NCBI RefSeq assembly: GCF_026586805.1
Contig: NZ_JAPFHA010000015.1
Location: forward strand, 1 to 64,000
DNA length: 64,000 nt
Reading direction: 5' to 3'
Origin: Niveibacterium sp. 24ML
GTDB taxonomy: Bacteria; Pseudomonadota; Gammaproteobacteria; Burkholderiales; Rhodocyclaceae
Positions within the stretch are counted from its first letter, which is position 1. Each line of letters starts with the position of its first letter. Below, piece by piece: positions 42,189 to 51,140 of the stretch. A program made the position numbers and the translations under genes. The notes beneath the pieces were generated by a model that ran no database searches, was not told the DNA's origin, and was given only the letters and a program-made list of their open reading frames with translations.

Positions 42189-44192
42189 TCAGAAGTGGAT
42201 GCCGCGCATCAACTGACTGAACGCCACTTGGTCGGCCGATGGGCCGGACAAGGCCTTCTTTTCGCCACTGCCGGAGCCTCCCTGTGCGGCGGTCGAGTCC
42301 GGGAACATGCGGAAGGTGGTATTCATGATTGCTTGCGCGGCTTTCGGCAGCAGGGCGTGGATAACCTGCCCGAAGATACCCAGGCGGGTGGCGATGCGCA
42401 CCGGCTTGTGGATGATCGCTTCCACGATCAGATCCGCTGCATCTTCCGGCGCCAGGGTCGGGACGTCCTTGTACATCTCGGTCGGCGCAATCATCGGGGT
42501 GCGTACCAGCGGCATGTTGATGGTGGTGAACTCGATGCCCCGATCGGCAAACTCTGACGCGGCGCAGCGGGTCCAGGAATCAAGTGCCGACTTTGATGCC
42601 ACGTAGGCCGAGAAGCGCGGCGCGTTCGTCAGCACGCCGATCGAGGAAATGTTGATCACGTGACCGCGGCGCTTCTCGATCATCTTGGGCAGCAGCCCCA
42701 TCGTAATGCGCAGTGCGCCGAAGTAATTCGTCTGCATCGTGCGTTCGAAATCGTGGAAGCGATCGAAGCTGTTCTCGATGGCGCGACGGATCGAGCGGCC
42801 GGCGTTGTTGACGAGGATGTCGACGCCGCCGAACTGTTCATTGAGTTTCGCTACGAACTCGGCACAGGACGCTTCGTCCGACACGTCGGCCTGGAAGGTG
42901 TGTACGGTCAGGCCCGCCGCTTCGAACTCCTTGCGCGTTTCTTCGAGTTTTTCGACATCGCGGCCACAGATCGCGGTGGTGGCGCCCGCTTCGGCCAGCT
43001 TGTACGCCGTGGCTTTGCCGATGCCCGACGAACCGCCGGTAACCAGCACGACCTTGTTCTTCACGTTGCCGCGCAGGGTGCGATCGACGAAGAGATCCGG
43101 GTCGAGGTGGCGTTCCCAGTAATCCCACAGGCGCCACGCATAGTCTTCCAGGCGTGGCACTTCGATGCCGCTGCCGCGCAGCACGCGCTGGGTTTCGCGT
43201 GCGTCGAAGCGGGTCGGGTAATTGACGAAGGTGAACACCTCGTCGGGCAGGCCCAGATCCTTCATCACCGCGTTGATCACGCGCTTGACCGGCGTGAGCG
43301 ACAGGATCGCCTTGCGGATGCCCTTCGGGATGAAATAGAACAGCGCCGCGTTGATGCGGATCGACATCTGCGGCGCATGGCCCGCGCGCGCGAAGATGTT
43401 GAGGATGTCGCCGACGCGGTAGGGCGTCGGGTCGACCAGGTGGAAGCACTTGCCGTCTTCGCCCTTGGCGTGGGAGATGTGATCCACCGCATCGACGATG
43501 AAGTTCACCGGCACGATGTTGATCCGGCCGCCTTCAAGGCCGACGGCCGGCATCCACGGCGGCAGCATGTTGCGCAGGCGCTGGATCAGTTTGAAGAAGT
43601 AGTAAGGACCGTCGATCTTGTCCATTTCGCCGGTGCGCGAGTCGCCCACCACGATGCCCGGGCGGTAGATGCGGAACGGGATCTTGCATTCCTCGCGCAC
43701 GATCCGTTCGGACTCGTGCTTGGTCGAGAAGTAAGGGTGATCCAGCCCTTCGGCTTCTTCAAACATGTCTTCGCGGAACAGGCCTTCGAACATGCCGGCC
43801 GAAGCGATCGAACTGAACATGTGGAAGTGCTTGGCGCCAACGGCCTCGGCGAACTGCACGACGCGGCGCGAGCCTTCGACGTTAACCTTTTGCTGGATCT
43901 CTGCGCTGGCCTTGAGATCGTAGATTGCCGCAAGGTGGAAGAAGTGGGTGACTTTGCTTTTGAGTTTGCGCAGATCAGTTTTCGTGACGCCCAGGCCTTC
44001 TTCACGCAGGTCGCCAAAAACCGGAACGACGCGTTCGGCCCCCTTGGCCCAGTATTCAACGCGGAGGGTTTCGACCAGCTCGATTTCTTCTTTGCGCGCC
44101 AGGAAGAAGATCGTGCCTTCCGGGCGTTCGAGCAGCTTGCGGACCAGGCGTCGTCCGATGAAGCCCGTCGCGCCGGTGATGAAGTAATTCAT
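42189..44192 (-). CDS. Two-domain fatty acyl-CoA reductase (Marinobacter-type, alcohol-forming)
   Basis: The 667-residue protein has an extended SDR/thioester-reductase domain (MNYFITGATGFIG, FHLAAIYDLKA, HPYFSTKHESE, NIVPVNFIVDAVDHI) and a C-terminal classical SDR domain (VVLVTGGSSGIGKATA, NNAGRSIRRA, YVASKSALDSW, INMPLVRTPMIAPTEMY). By memory of the family it closely matches the Marinobacter FAR, which reduces acyl-CoA to fatty alcohol for wax esters; many motifs are the same. The start at 44192 is the native one; residues further upstream do not fit. A wax ester synthase is not in the window. It is divergent from the phasin gene. Confidence 0.9.
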   Translation of the reverse strand: MNYFITGATGFIGRRLVRKLLERPEGTIFFLARKEEIELVETLRVEYWAKGAERVVPVFGDLREEGLGVTKTDLRKLKSKVTHFFHLAAIYDLKASAEIQQKVNVEGSRRVVQFAEAVGAKHFHMFSSIASAGMFEGLFREDMFEEAEGLDHPYFSTKHESERIVREECKIPFRIYRPGIVVGDSRTGEMDKIDGPYYFFKLIQRLRNMLPPWMPAVGLEGGRINIVPVNFIVDAVDHISHAKGEDGKCFHLVDPTPYRVGDILNIFARAGHAPQMSIRINAALFYFIPKGIRKAILSLTPVKRVINAVMKDLGLPDEVFTFVNYPTRFDARETQRVLRGSGIEVPRLEDYAWRLWDYWERHLDPDLFVDRTLRGNVKNKVVLVTGGSSGIGKATAYKLAEAGATTAICGRDVEKLEETRKEFEAAGLTVHTFQADVSDEASCAEFVAKLNEQFGGVDILVNNAGRSIRRAIENSFDRFHDFERTMQTNYFGALRITMGLLPKMIEKRRGHVINISSIGVLTNAPRFSAYVASKSALDSWTRCAASEFADRGIEFTTINMPLVRTPMIAPTEMYKDVPTLAPEDAADLIVEAIIHKPVRIATRLGIFGQVIHALLPKAAQAIMNTTFRMFPDSTAAQGGSGSGEKKALSGPSADQVAFSQLMRGIHF

Positions 44193-44522
44193 GGTTTCCT
44201 CCGCTGTTTTAGATTTGATTGCCGAACAATCCCCCGACGATCGGCATCCCATGATGCTAACCGAGAGATGTGTGCTTGCACGCGCGTCGGCGCATGTTGA
44301 TTCGTAATCGGTGTCACGGCAGCGGCTTTTGTTCTGGTTGCCTGAGCGTGCTTTGCAATGGCCTGCCAGGCCAAAGCCTAGGGTCAACCGCCTAGGGGAT
44401 TAGTGTGTGCCCTCTAGAGCAACTGCATAGACTGGGAACCGTAGCAAGAACGAGCCGCTCAGCTCGTACCTTTGGAACAACGGAGCGGCGTAACAGGCAA
44501 ACCGATCCAGAAGGAGTACACC
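44193..44522. other. 330-bp divergent intergenic region
   Basis: The region holds the control sites for the acyl-CoA reductase (left) and phasin (right) genes. The phasin gene has an AAGGAG ribosome binding site at its end. No named promoter element could be assigned with confidence. Confidence 0.5.
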
Positions 44523-44966
44523 ATGGTCAAGAAACTCAAATCGCTCTCCGGCGCTGACAACCAACTCGCGCAAACCATCAAGGATTCCGCAAGCCAGATC
44601 TGGCTTGCCGGCCTCGGCGCGTTCGCCAAGGCCCAGGAAGAAGGCAACAAGGTTTTTGAAGCGCTGGTCAAGGAAGGCGAAGTGATCCAGTCGCGCACCA
44701 AGAAAGAAGCCGACGCGAAAATCGCTGACGCTGCGGGCAAGATGGCTGGCGCATGGGACAAGCTTGAGAACGTGTTCGAAGAGCGCGTTTCGCGTGCCCT
44801 GTCGAGCCTTGGCGTTCCCACCAAGAAAGACATCGACAAGCTCACCAAGCGCGTTGCCGAGCTGACCGCGCTGGTTCAGAAGTTGACTGAAGAGGCGGAT
44901 GCTGCGGTTGAAGTGGCGGGTGAAGAGAAGCCGGCGCGTCGTCGCGCAACTGCCAAGGCCGAGTAA
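44523..44966 (+). CDS. Phasin-family polyhydroxyalkanoate granule protein
   Basis: The 147-residue protein has the PhaI/PhaF-type N-terminal phasin helix region (IKDSASQIWLAGLGAFAKAQ, EEGNKVFEALVKEGE), a heptad-rich segment (DIDKLTKRVAELTALVQKL) and a basic, Ala/Lys-rich tail (KPARRRATAKAE). Phasins coat PHA granules. It has an AAGGAG ribosome binding site. It is divergent from the acyl-CoA reductase and upstream of a patatin gene. Confidence 0.93.
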   Translation: MVKKLKSLSGADNQLAQTIKDSASQIWLAGLGAFAKAQEEGNKVFEALVKEGEVIQSRTKKEADAKIADAAGKMAGAWDKLENVFEERVSRALSSLGVPTKKDIDKLTKRVAELTALVQKLTEEADAAVEVAGEEKPARRRATAKAE

Positions 44967-45165
44967 TCCGGAGCAGGTTCGGAGCCGCAGCTGGCGCGGC
45001 TCCCGCCGGAGGCTGCTCGCGGCAGAGTCGCAAGCGGTTCTGGCCGAGGCCGTGGCTGCCGTGACGGAGCCACGGCCTCGTCACGTTCGGGCCCGGCGAG
45101 CCGTGCGCATGGATTTTGTGCGACTGGCTTGCCGAGTTTGCGCATAGCGCAGCGGAGGAAACATC

Positions 45166-46392
45166 ATGAGCCCTGAAGATAGCAAGCCGCCCCGCAAGTT
45201 CGGCGTCGCGCTCGCGGGTGGCGGCCCCTTGGGCGGCATCTATGAAGTGGGTGCGATTGCCGCGCTGGCCGAGGCAATCGAGGGGATCGATTTCAACGAG
45301 GCGGACATCTACGTGGGTGTGAGCTCGGGCAGTTTCATTGCCGCCGCCCTGGCGAACGGCATATCGCCGATGCGCTTGACCCACATGCTGATCGACAACG
45401 GTAAATCGGACGAGGTTTTCGATCCGGAAGTGCTGCTCAAGCCGGCGTTTCGCGAGTACTGGCAGCGTGCGAGCAGTGTGCCGCCATTGTTCTGGAAGTC
45501 GCTCAAGCAGTTCGTGTTCGATCCGCTTGATCGCGGCTTGTTCGAATCGTTTGCCCGCCTTGGCCAAGCCTTGCCCACGGGGGTGTTCAACAACGCCGGA
45601 ATCGGTCGGTTCCTCGGACGGCTGTTCCGCGCGCCAGGCCGCACCAATGACTTTCGCAAGCTGAGCAATCGCCTCTTCATCGTTGCTACCGATCTTGATT
45701 CCGGTGAATCGGTGCCCTTCGGCGGCAAGGATTGGGATGATGTGCCGATATCCCGCGCGGTGCAGGCCAGTTCGGCGCTGCCTGGGCTCTTTCCGCCGGT
45801 GAAGGTGCGCGGCCGCTACTTTGTTGACGGCGCCTTGATCAAGACGCTGCATGCCTCGGTGGCGCTCAAGGAAGGCGCCAACCTGGTTTTCTGTATCAAT
45901 CCATTGGTGCCATTCGATTCGAATCTGGCCGAAAAGCGGGGCGCCAAGGAGCGCCACAAGCTGGTTGAGGGCGGTCTGCCGGTTGTGTTGTCACAGACCT
46001 TCCGCGCGATCATCCACTCGCGGATGCGAACCGGTATGGATCGCTACCAGCATCAGTACCCCGGTGCGGATGTCGTTCTGTTTGAGCCCCATGCCGATGA
46101 TGCGGCGATGTTCTTTGCCAATGTGTTCAGCTATCGCGACCGCCACACCTTGTGTGAGCATGCCTATCAGACGACGCGTCGCGATCTCTGGCGGCGCCGT
46201 CACATGCTCAAGCCGGTTCTTGCAAGGCACGGCGTGAAGCTGCGGGTTGATGTGTTGCGAGACCCGCACCGCACCTTGCTCGATGAGAGCCTGCCGGGCC
46301 TTGAGCCGGCGCGGGGGCTCGCGAGGGTATCGGTGTCTTTGCGCCATACGCTAGACGAGCTCGAAGGCTGGTTGCGTGCGCACGCAAAGTAA
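45166..46392 (+). CDS. Patatin-like phospholipase/acyl hydrolase
   Basis: The 408-residue protein has the oxyanion motif ALAGGGPLGGIYEVG near residue 15, nucleophile GVSSGS near 51 and the catalytic Asp in VDGALIKT near 224, all in expected order. Patatins hydrolyse phospholipids or neutral lipids; some act on PHA granule surfaces. Basic stretches near the C-terminus (RRDLWRRRHM) may bind membranes. It is 199 bp after phasin on the same strand. The substrate is unknown. Confidence 0.92.
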   Translation: MSPEDSKPPRKFGVALAGGGPLGGIYEVGAIAALAEAIEGIDFNEADIYVGVSSGSFIAAALANGISPMRLTHMLIDNGKSDEVFDPEVLLKPAFREYWQRASSVPPLFWKSLKQFVFDPLDRGLFESFARLGQALPTGVFNNAGIGRFLGRLFRAPGRTNDFRKLSNRLFIVATDLDSGESVPFGGKDWDDVPISRAVQASSALPGLFPPVKVRGRYFVDGALIKTLHASVALKEGANLVFCINPLVPFDSNLAEKRGAKERHKLVEGGLPVVLSQTFRAIIHSRMRTGMDRYQHQYPGADVVLFEPHADDAAMFFANVFSYRDRHTLCEHAYQTTRRDLWRRRHMLKPVLARHGVKLRVDVLRDPHRTLLDESLPGLEPARGLARVSVSLRHTLDELEGWLRAHAK

Positions 46393-46410
46393 AGATCTCG
46401 CATCCACGCA

Positions 46411-46435
46411 GGCCGCGCTTTACGCGCGGCCTTTT
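46411..46435 (+). terminator. Terminator after the patatin gene
   Basis: An 8-bp stem (GGCCGCGC with GCGCGGCC) with a TTTAC loop is followed by TTTT, 18 bp after the stop of the patatin gene. Confidence 0.8.
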
Positions 46436-46504
46436 GCTATTGGCTGATCCCGGTGATCGGCACGCGGTGATACGCTTGAGGGCCTGACTTGGGGGAGGAG
46501 GGGT

Positions 46505-47152
46505 ATGGAGCACAAGCCGAAGAGGCGGACTCGCGAACGGATTCTTGAAGCCAGCCTGCGGCTCTTCAATGATTTTGGCGAGCACAACGTCAGCACCACC
46601 ACGATCGCTGACGAACTCGATATCTCGCCTGGCAATCTCTACTACCACTTTCACAGCAAGGATGAGCTGCTCGAAGAGCTCTTCGGTGCCTTCGAACGTG
46701 AGATCACCCTCACGTTGACCGCCCCGGCTGGCCGAAGCAGCAATGTCGAAGACATCTGGCTGTTTCTGCATCTCTTGTTCGAGCTGATCTGGAAGTACCG
46801 ATTCCTTTACCGTGATCTGTCGGATCTGCTGTCGCGCAACCGGCTGCTGGAAACCCATCTGCGCGCAATCCTCGCCCACAAGGGGCGCACCGCAGCGGCG
46901 CTGTGCGAGGGCTTGGTGAGCAATGGCGAGATGGAAGCGAGCACCGCGCAGATCCAGACCTTGGCGGTGAACATGGTTGTGCTATCCACCTTCTGGCTCA
47001 GTTTTGAGTACGCACGTGATCCGCGCGGGAAGATCGAAGGGGAGGGATTCACTCGCGGTGCCTACCAGGTCATGGCGCTGGTGGCGCCGTATCTGAAGGG
47101 CAAGTCACGCGAGCATTTCGAGGCACTGTCTCGCGAATACCTGAAACGCTGA
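46505..47152 (+). CDS. TetR/AcrR-family transcriptional regulator
   Basis: The 215-residue protein has a TetR helix-turn-helix at residues 10-60 (RERILEASLRLFNDFGEHNVS, TIADELDISPGNLYYHFHSK) and an all-helical ligand domain with a hydrophobic core. A GGGAGGAGG sequence serves as ribosome binding site. Location beside phasin, patatin and acyl-CoA reductase suggests lipid sensing, but this is inference. The TPR-like gene begins 13 bp after it, so they are co-transcribed. Confidence 0.93.
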   Translation: MEHKPKRRTRERILEASLRLFNDFGEHNVSTTTIADELDISPGNLYYHFHSKDELLEELFGAFEREITLTLTAPAGRSSNVEDIWLFLHLLFELIWKYRFLYRDLSDLLSRNRLLETHLRAILAHKGRTAAALCEGLVSNGEMEASTAQIQTLAVNMVVLSTFWLSFEYARDPRGKIEGEGFTRGAYQVMALVAPYLKGKSREHFEALSREYLKR

Positions 47153-47165
47153 GGAGGAGACCCGC

Positions 47166-47948
47166 ATGAGCACCAAAGGCTGGAAGAAGTTTCCCTATCC
47201 CGAAAAGCAATACGATTATGCCGGCGACGCCCTGAAGAAGAACTGGGCCCGTCTGCACAAGGGCGACTGCGAGCCCTGGCCCGAATCTGCCGCGGTGCAG
47301 GATGCCTGGCGCGCCTATCACGCCGGCGATTTTGCGGGCGCATTCGAGGCCGGCATCAAGGCCGGCGGCGCTGGCATCTCGGCGGCAAACAAGGCCGCGA
47401 TGATTCAGGCAACCTACATGGTGGATGACGACGATGCGAAGACCGAGATCTTCCAGCAGATCATCGCGCGCGCCGAAGCACAGCAGAAGGACATGCCCGA
47501 GGCCGTAAACGCCTGGTACTTTCATGCTTACGCGCTGGGGCGATACAGCCAGCAGATTTCAGTGGGCGAAGCGCTGACCAAGGGCTTGGGGGGCAAGATC
47601 CGCGCAAGCCTTGAGAAGACGCTCGAACTGGCGCCGGACCATGCCGAGGCGCATATCGCGCTGGCGGCCTTCCAGTCAGAGGTGATCGACAAGGTTGGTT
47701 CGCTCGTCGGCGGGCTCACTTACGGCGCCAAGAAAGACAGTGCGCTTGAGCACTTCGAGACTGCCCTTGAGCTGATCCCGTTTTCGGCCATCGCACGCAT
47801 GGAAATGGCCAATGGCCTCGTGCTGCTTTTTGGCAAGAGTCGCATGAAGAAGGCCGAGGAACTCTACGCTCAGGCCGCCGAATGTGAAGCGGCCGAGGCG
47901 ATGGAGCGGCTGGATGTTGAGGCCGCGAAGGCAGAACTCGAAGACTGA
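47166..47948 (+). CDS. TPR-like repeat protein of unknown function
   Basis: The 260-residue protein has helical pairs that look like TPR units (SLEKTLELAPDHAEAHIALAAF, ALEHFETALELIPFSAIARM, AEELYAQAAECEAAEAMERL). It has no signal peptide or membrane helix. An N-terminal stretch MSTKGWKKFPYPEKQYDY is distinctive. It is co-directional with and 13 bp after the TetR gene. No partner is known. Confidence 0.8.
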   Translation: MSTKGWKKFPYPEKQYDYAGDALKKNWARLHKGDCEPWPESAAVQDAWRAYHAGDFAGAFEAGIKAGGAGISAANKAAMIQATYMVDDDDAKTEIFQQIIARAEAQQKDMPEAVNAWYFHAYALGRYSQQISVGEALTKGLGGKIRASLEKTLELAPDHAEAHIALAAFQSEVIDKVGSLVGGLTYGAKKDSALEHFETALELIPFSAIARMEMANGLVLLFGKSRMKKAEELYAQAAECEAAEAMERLDVEAAKAELED

Positions 47949-48037
47949 GGGAGCGCTTTTTCTTGCCCGCGGTTGCTGCAAGGGCCCGCGGGTTCACCGG
48001 CGCCGCGACGGGGCGCAGCGCATCGACTGATGTGTCG

Positions 48038-50281
48038 TCAAACCGCCTGATTGGAGAGCCAGTCCATCAGTGGGCCGGGCTCCATCGGGCGGCCAAAATA
48101 GTAGCCTTGTGCTTCGTGGCAACCGAGTTTCTCCAGCGCGTCGGCTTGCGCCAGGTCTTCAACCCCTTCGGCAATGACCTCTAGCCCAAGTTTGTGGCTG
48201 AGCTGGATCACCATCTCCGGGATGCGCGAGCCACGTCCTGAGTCGGTGATTTCCTTGACGAATGCACGGTCGATCTTGAGCCGATCGACATTGAGCCGTT
48301 GCAGGTAAGACAGCGATGAAAAGCCGGTGCCGAAATCATCAACCGCAACCGTGATGCCCGACTCCTTGAGCTTGTCGAGCGTGTGCAGCAGGAAGTCCGC
48401 TTCCACCATCGCCATCGATTCGGTGATTTCGAGCTCGATGCAGGCCGGGTCGCAACCGCTGTCTTCAATTGCACGCTTGAGCATGAAGGGGAAGCGCGGG
48501 TGGCGGAACTGGCTTACCGATACGTTGATTGCCATGCGCAGGTGCCCGTAGCCTGCCCGCGCCAGCCGCGCCTGCTGGTGGCAGGCCACGCGGGTAATCC
48601 ATTCGCCGATATTCACGATCAGCCCCGAGTGCTCGGCCAGGGGGATGAAGCGATCGGGCGGCACCATCTTTCCATCGTCGTCGCGCCAGCGGATCAGTGC
48701 TTCCAGTCCGATCGCCTTGCGGGTGACCAGATTGACCTGCGGCTGGTACACCATGAACAGGCGCTCATTGTCGAAAGCGTGCCGCAGCGCTTGAAGCAGC
48801 TTCACCCGCTCCTGGATTTCGATGCTCATCTCGCGGGTGAAGTAATTGACCTCGCCGCGATTGCCCTGCTTGGCGCGCTTGAGCGCGATGTTCGCGTCCT
48901 TGAGCGCTTCGGCCCCGCTGTTGCCCGCATCGGCCAGATTCAGCACGCCACAGGTGATTGACACCATCAACTCCTGCCCATCCACGGTGAATGGCGTGTT
49001 GAATAGGCCCATGAGCTGCGTTGGCGACAGGTCATCGCTCGCGCCCAGCAGGCCAAAGGTGTCCCCCGAGATACGCGCGACAATCACGCGCGGGCTGACC
49101 GATTGTTTCAAGCGGCTGGCGACCTCTTGCAACAGTCGATCACCGAAGCGGTGACCCAAGGCATCGTTGGTCTCAGCGAAGTGGTCTAGATCAACCAGCG
49201 CCAGAATCTGCTTGCCGTGATCGGGGGCCGCGAGCAGGCGATCGATGTGCTGAATGAAGTGAGCGCGGTTGGGCAGGCGCGAGAGCTGGTCAAAGTAGGC
49301 GAAGGAATTCAGCCGCGAGAACAGCGCTGCGTTGTCGAACCCGACGGCGATGTTGACGCAGAACACTTCGAGGAGGCGGCGGTCGATGTCGTCAAGGCTC
49401 TCACGGGTGTCCAGATAGGCAGCCACGTCGCCATGACGATTATGGAAGAAGAGCGTGGTTCCCGGCCCATCGTAGAGGTTGCGCTGGCTTTGCAGGCAGC
49501 GCTCGAGCGCCTGGCGAACCTGCGCATCACTGATCGAATCCACCGGGCGGTTGATGAGGTCGGCGTAGCGACCTGCGGCCGCGATCACGGTGACGTCGTT
49601 GCTGCCTAGGTTGATGCCACCGCTGGTGTCGTGCGCACAAACCAGCCCTTCGGGCGCGAGGCCCAGCAGCCCCGCGATCTGGGTAATCACGCCAGCCGCG
49701 AAATTGCGAACACCGTGCCGTTGCATGAGATCGGCGCTGGCCCGCACGATCATGTCGAGCCCGCGTCGCCCGGCATTGATGGTGCGGATTTGCTCGTAGC
49801 TGCGAATTGCGGCAGTCAGCGTGGTGTAGAGCTTGTTGCGGGTCAGCTCAGACTTGGTCTTGTAGTCGTTGATGTCGTAATCGCGGATCGCGTCGATTTC
49901 CGGCGCGTAACCGGGTTGGCCGGTGCGCAGGATGATCCGGGTCTCCGGCATCGAGAGATCTTCGCGAATGGTCTTCACCAGCCGCAGGCCGGCATCTTCG
50001 TTCTCCATCACCACATCGAGCAGGATCACCGCGATGTCGCGCTCATGCAGCAGCAACTCGCGGGTTTGCAGGGCTGAATAGGTGTGCAGAAACTGGATCT
50101 GGCGGTGCAGGATCGTCTGGTTCCGCATCGCCAGCAAGGTGGTGTGGTGGACGTCCGGATCGTCGTCAACGATCAGTACGCGCCAGACCTTTCGATTCGT
50201 AGCGTCGCCACCGGATTCCGCTTCGGGCTCATCGTCAATGAATTCCAGCTCGTCGTCTGGATGATTCTGAGCCTCGCTCAC
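48038..50281 (-). CDS. Response regulator with DUF3369, degenerate GGDEF and EAL domains
   Basis: The 747-residue protein starts at a GTG preceded by GGGAGAT. The order is receiver (about 35-155, DDDPDVHH and LLDVVMENED), DUF3369 (about 180-330), GGDEF-like domain (about 335-490) and EAL domain (about 500-745). The GGDEF motif reads SGDTF, so diguanylate cyclase activity is unlikely. The EAL domain keeps EALIRW, ELEITES, DDFGTGFSS and EGVED, so c-di-GMP phosphodiesterase activity is likely. The regulated process may include attachment through the LapA-like adhesin. A kinase partner is not adjacent. Confidence 0.94.
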   Translation of the reverse strand: MSEAQNHPDDELEFIDDEPEAESGGDATNRKVWRVLIVDDDPDVHHTTLLAMRNQTILHRQIQFLHTYSALQTRELLLHERDIAVILLDVVMENEDAGLRLVKTIREDLSMPETRIILRTGQPGYAPEIDAIRDYDINDYKTKSELTRNKLYTTLTAAIRSYEQIRTINAGRRGLDMIVRASADLMQRHGVRNFAAGVITQIAGLLGLAPEGLVCAHDTSGGINLGSNDVTVIAAAGRYADLINRPVDSISDAQVRQALERCLQSQRNLYDGPGTTLFFHNRHGDVAAYLDTRESLDDIDRRLLEVFCVNIAVGFDNAALFSRLNSFAYFDQLSRLPNRAHFIQHIDRLLAAPDHGKQILALVDLDHFAETNDALGHRFGDRLLQEVASRLKQSVSPRVIVARISGDTFGLLGASDDLSPTQLMGLFNTPFTVDGQELMVSITCGVLNLADAGNSGAEALKDANIALKRAKQGNRGEVNYFTREMSIEIQERVKLLQALRHAFDNERLFMVYQPQVNLVTRKAIGLEALIRWRDDDGKMVPPDRFIPLAEHSGLIVNIGEWITRVACHQQARLARAGYGHLRMAINVSVSQFRHPRFPFMLKRAIEDSGCDPACIELEITESMAMVEADFLLHTLDKLKESGITVAVDDFGTGFSSLSYLQRLNVDRLKIDRAFVKEITDSGRGSRIPEMVIQLSHKLGLEVIAEGVEDLAQADALEKLGCHEAQGYYFGRPMEPGPLMDWLSNQAV

Positions 50282-50460
50282 CCTGATCTCCCGTCGTTTT
50301 AACTTCGCGTGGCGTGTTGCTGATGAGGCGCAAACAACAACTTGATGGGTCTATTTACGGCCAGACTGTCGGGAACTGAAGGGGCCGTGCAGCAAAGGGT
50401 CTGATTCCCGCTATCTGCATGCCGCTGCCCGTGTTTCGCGGGATTGTGCGCCCAAAACTA

Positions 50461-50485
50461 CCGCGGCGTCACTTGGACGCCGCGG
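50461..50485 (-). terminator. Terminator after sodB
   Basis: A 10-bp stem (CCGCGGCGTC with GACGCCGCGG) is followed on the minus strand by TAGTTTTGGG, 35 bp past the sodB stop. The rest of the 238-bp gap to the EAL gene holds no other feature. Confidence 0.7.
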
Positions 50486-50519
50486 CGATGAAGGGCCGCG
50501 AGGCGCGGCCCGACGGATA

Positions 50520-51107
50520 TCAGCTACCGAAGTTGGCCGCTGCGAAATCCCAGTTTGCAAGCTGGTTGAGGAAGACTTCGACGAACTTCGGGCGTGCGTT
50601 GCGGTAGTCGATGTAGTAGGCGTGCTCCCATACGTCGATCGTCAGCAGCGCGGTGTCGCCCGTGGTCAGCGGGGTGCCAGCCGGGCCCATGTTCACGATA
50701 TCGACGGAGCCGTCCGCCTTCTTGACCAGCCAGGTCCAGCCGGATCCGAAGTTGCCGACTGCGCTCTTGGTGAAGGCTTCCTTGAATGCATCGAAGCTAC
50801 CGAACTTGGCGTTGATGGCGTCGGCCAGCTTGCCGCTCGGGGCGCCGCCGCCATTGGGCTTCATCGAATTCCAGAAGAACGTGTGGTTCCAGACCTGGGC
50901 CGCGTTGTTATAGACGCCGCCGGCCGGTGCCTTCTTCACGATGGCTTCCAGATCGAGGGCTTCGAACTCGGTGCCCTTGATCAGGTTGTTCAGGTTGGTC
51001 ACGTAGGCCTGGTGGTGCTTGGCGTAGTGGTAGTCGAAGGTCTCGACCGAGATGTGCGGGACCAGCGCGTCTTTCGCGTAAGGGAGAGCGGGCAGCGTAT
51101 GTTCCAT
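50520..51107 (-). CDS. sodB: Superoxide dismutase, Fe-type
   Basis: The 195-residue protein has the metal ligands of Fe/Mn SOD: His near 26 ([10 protein letters not shown]), His in NHTFFW, and Asp/His in [26 protein letters not shown] and FGSGWTWLV favour the Fe-type. The enzyme removes cytoplasmic superoxide. A ribosome binding site AGGAG precedes [10 protein letters not shown]. Location beside xseA is common in betaproteobacteria. Confidence 0.96.
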   Translation of the reverse strand: MEHTLPALPYAKDALVPHISVETFDYHYAKHHQAYVTNLNNLIKGTEFEALDLEAIVKKAPAGGVYNNAAQVWNHTFFWNSMKPNGGGAPSGKLADAINAKFGSFDAFKEAFTKSAVGNFGSGWTWLVKKADGSVDIVNMGPAGTPLTTGDTALLTIDVWEHAYYIDYRNARPKFVEVFLNQLANWDFAAANFGS

Positions 51108-51140
51108 TTTTGTTGGCTCCTGTGGGTTGGAAGTGCAATT

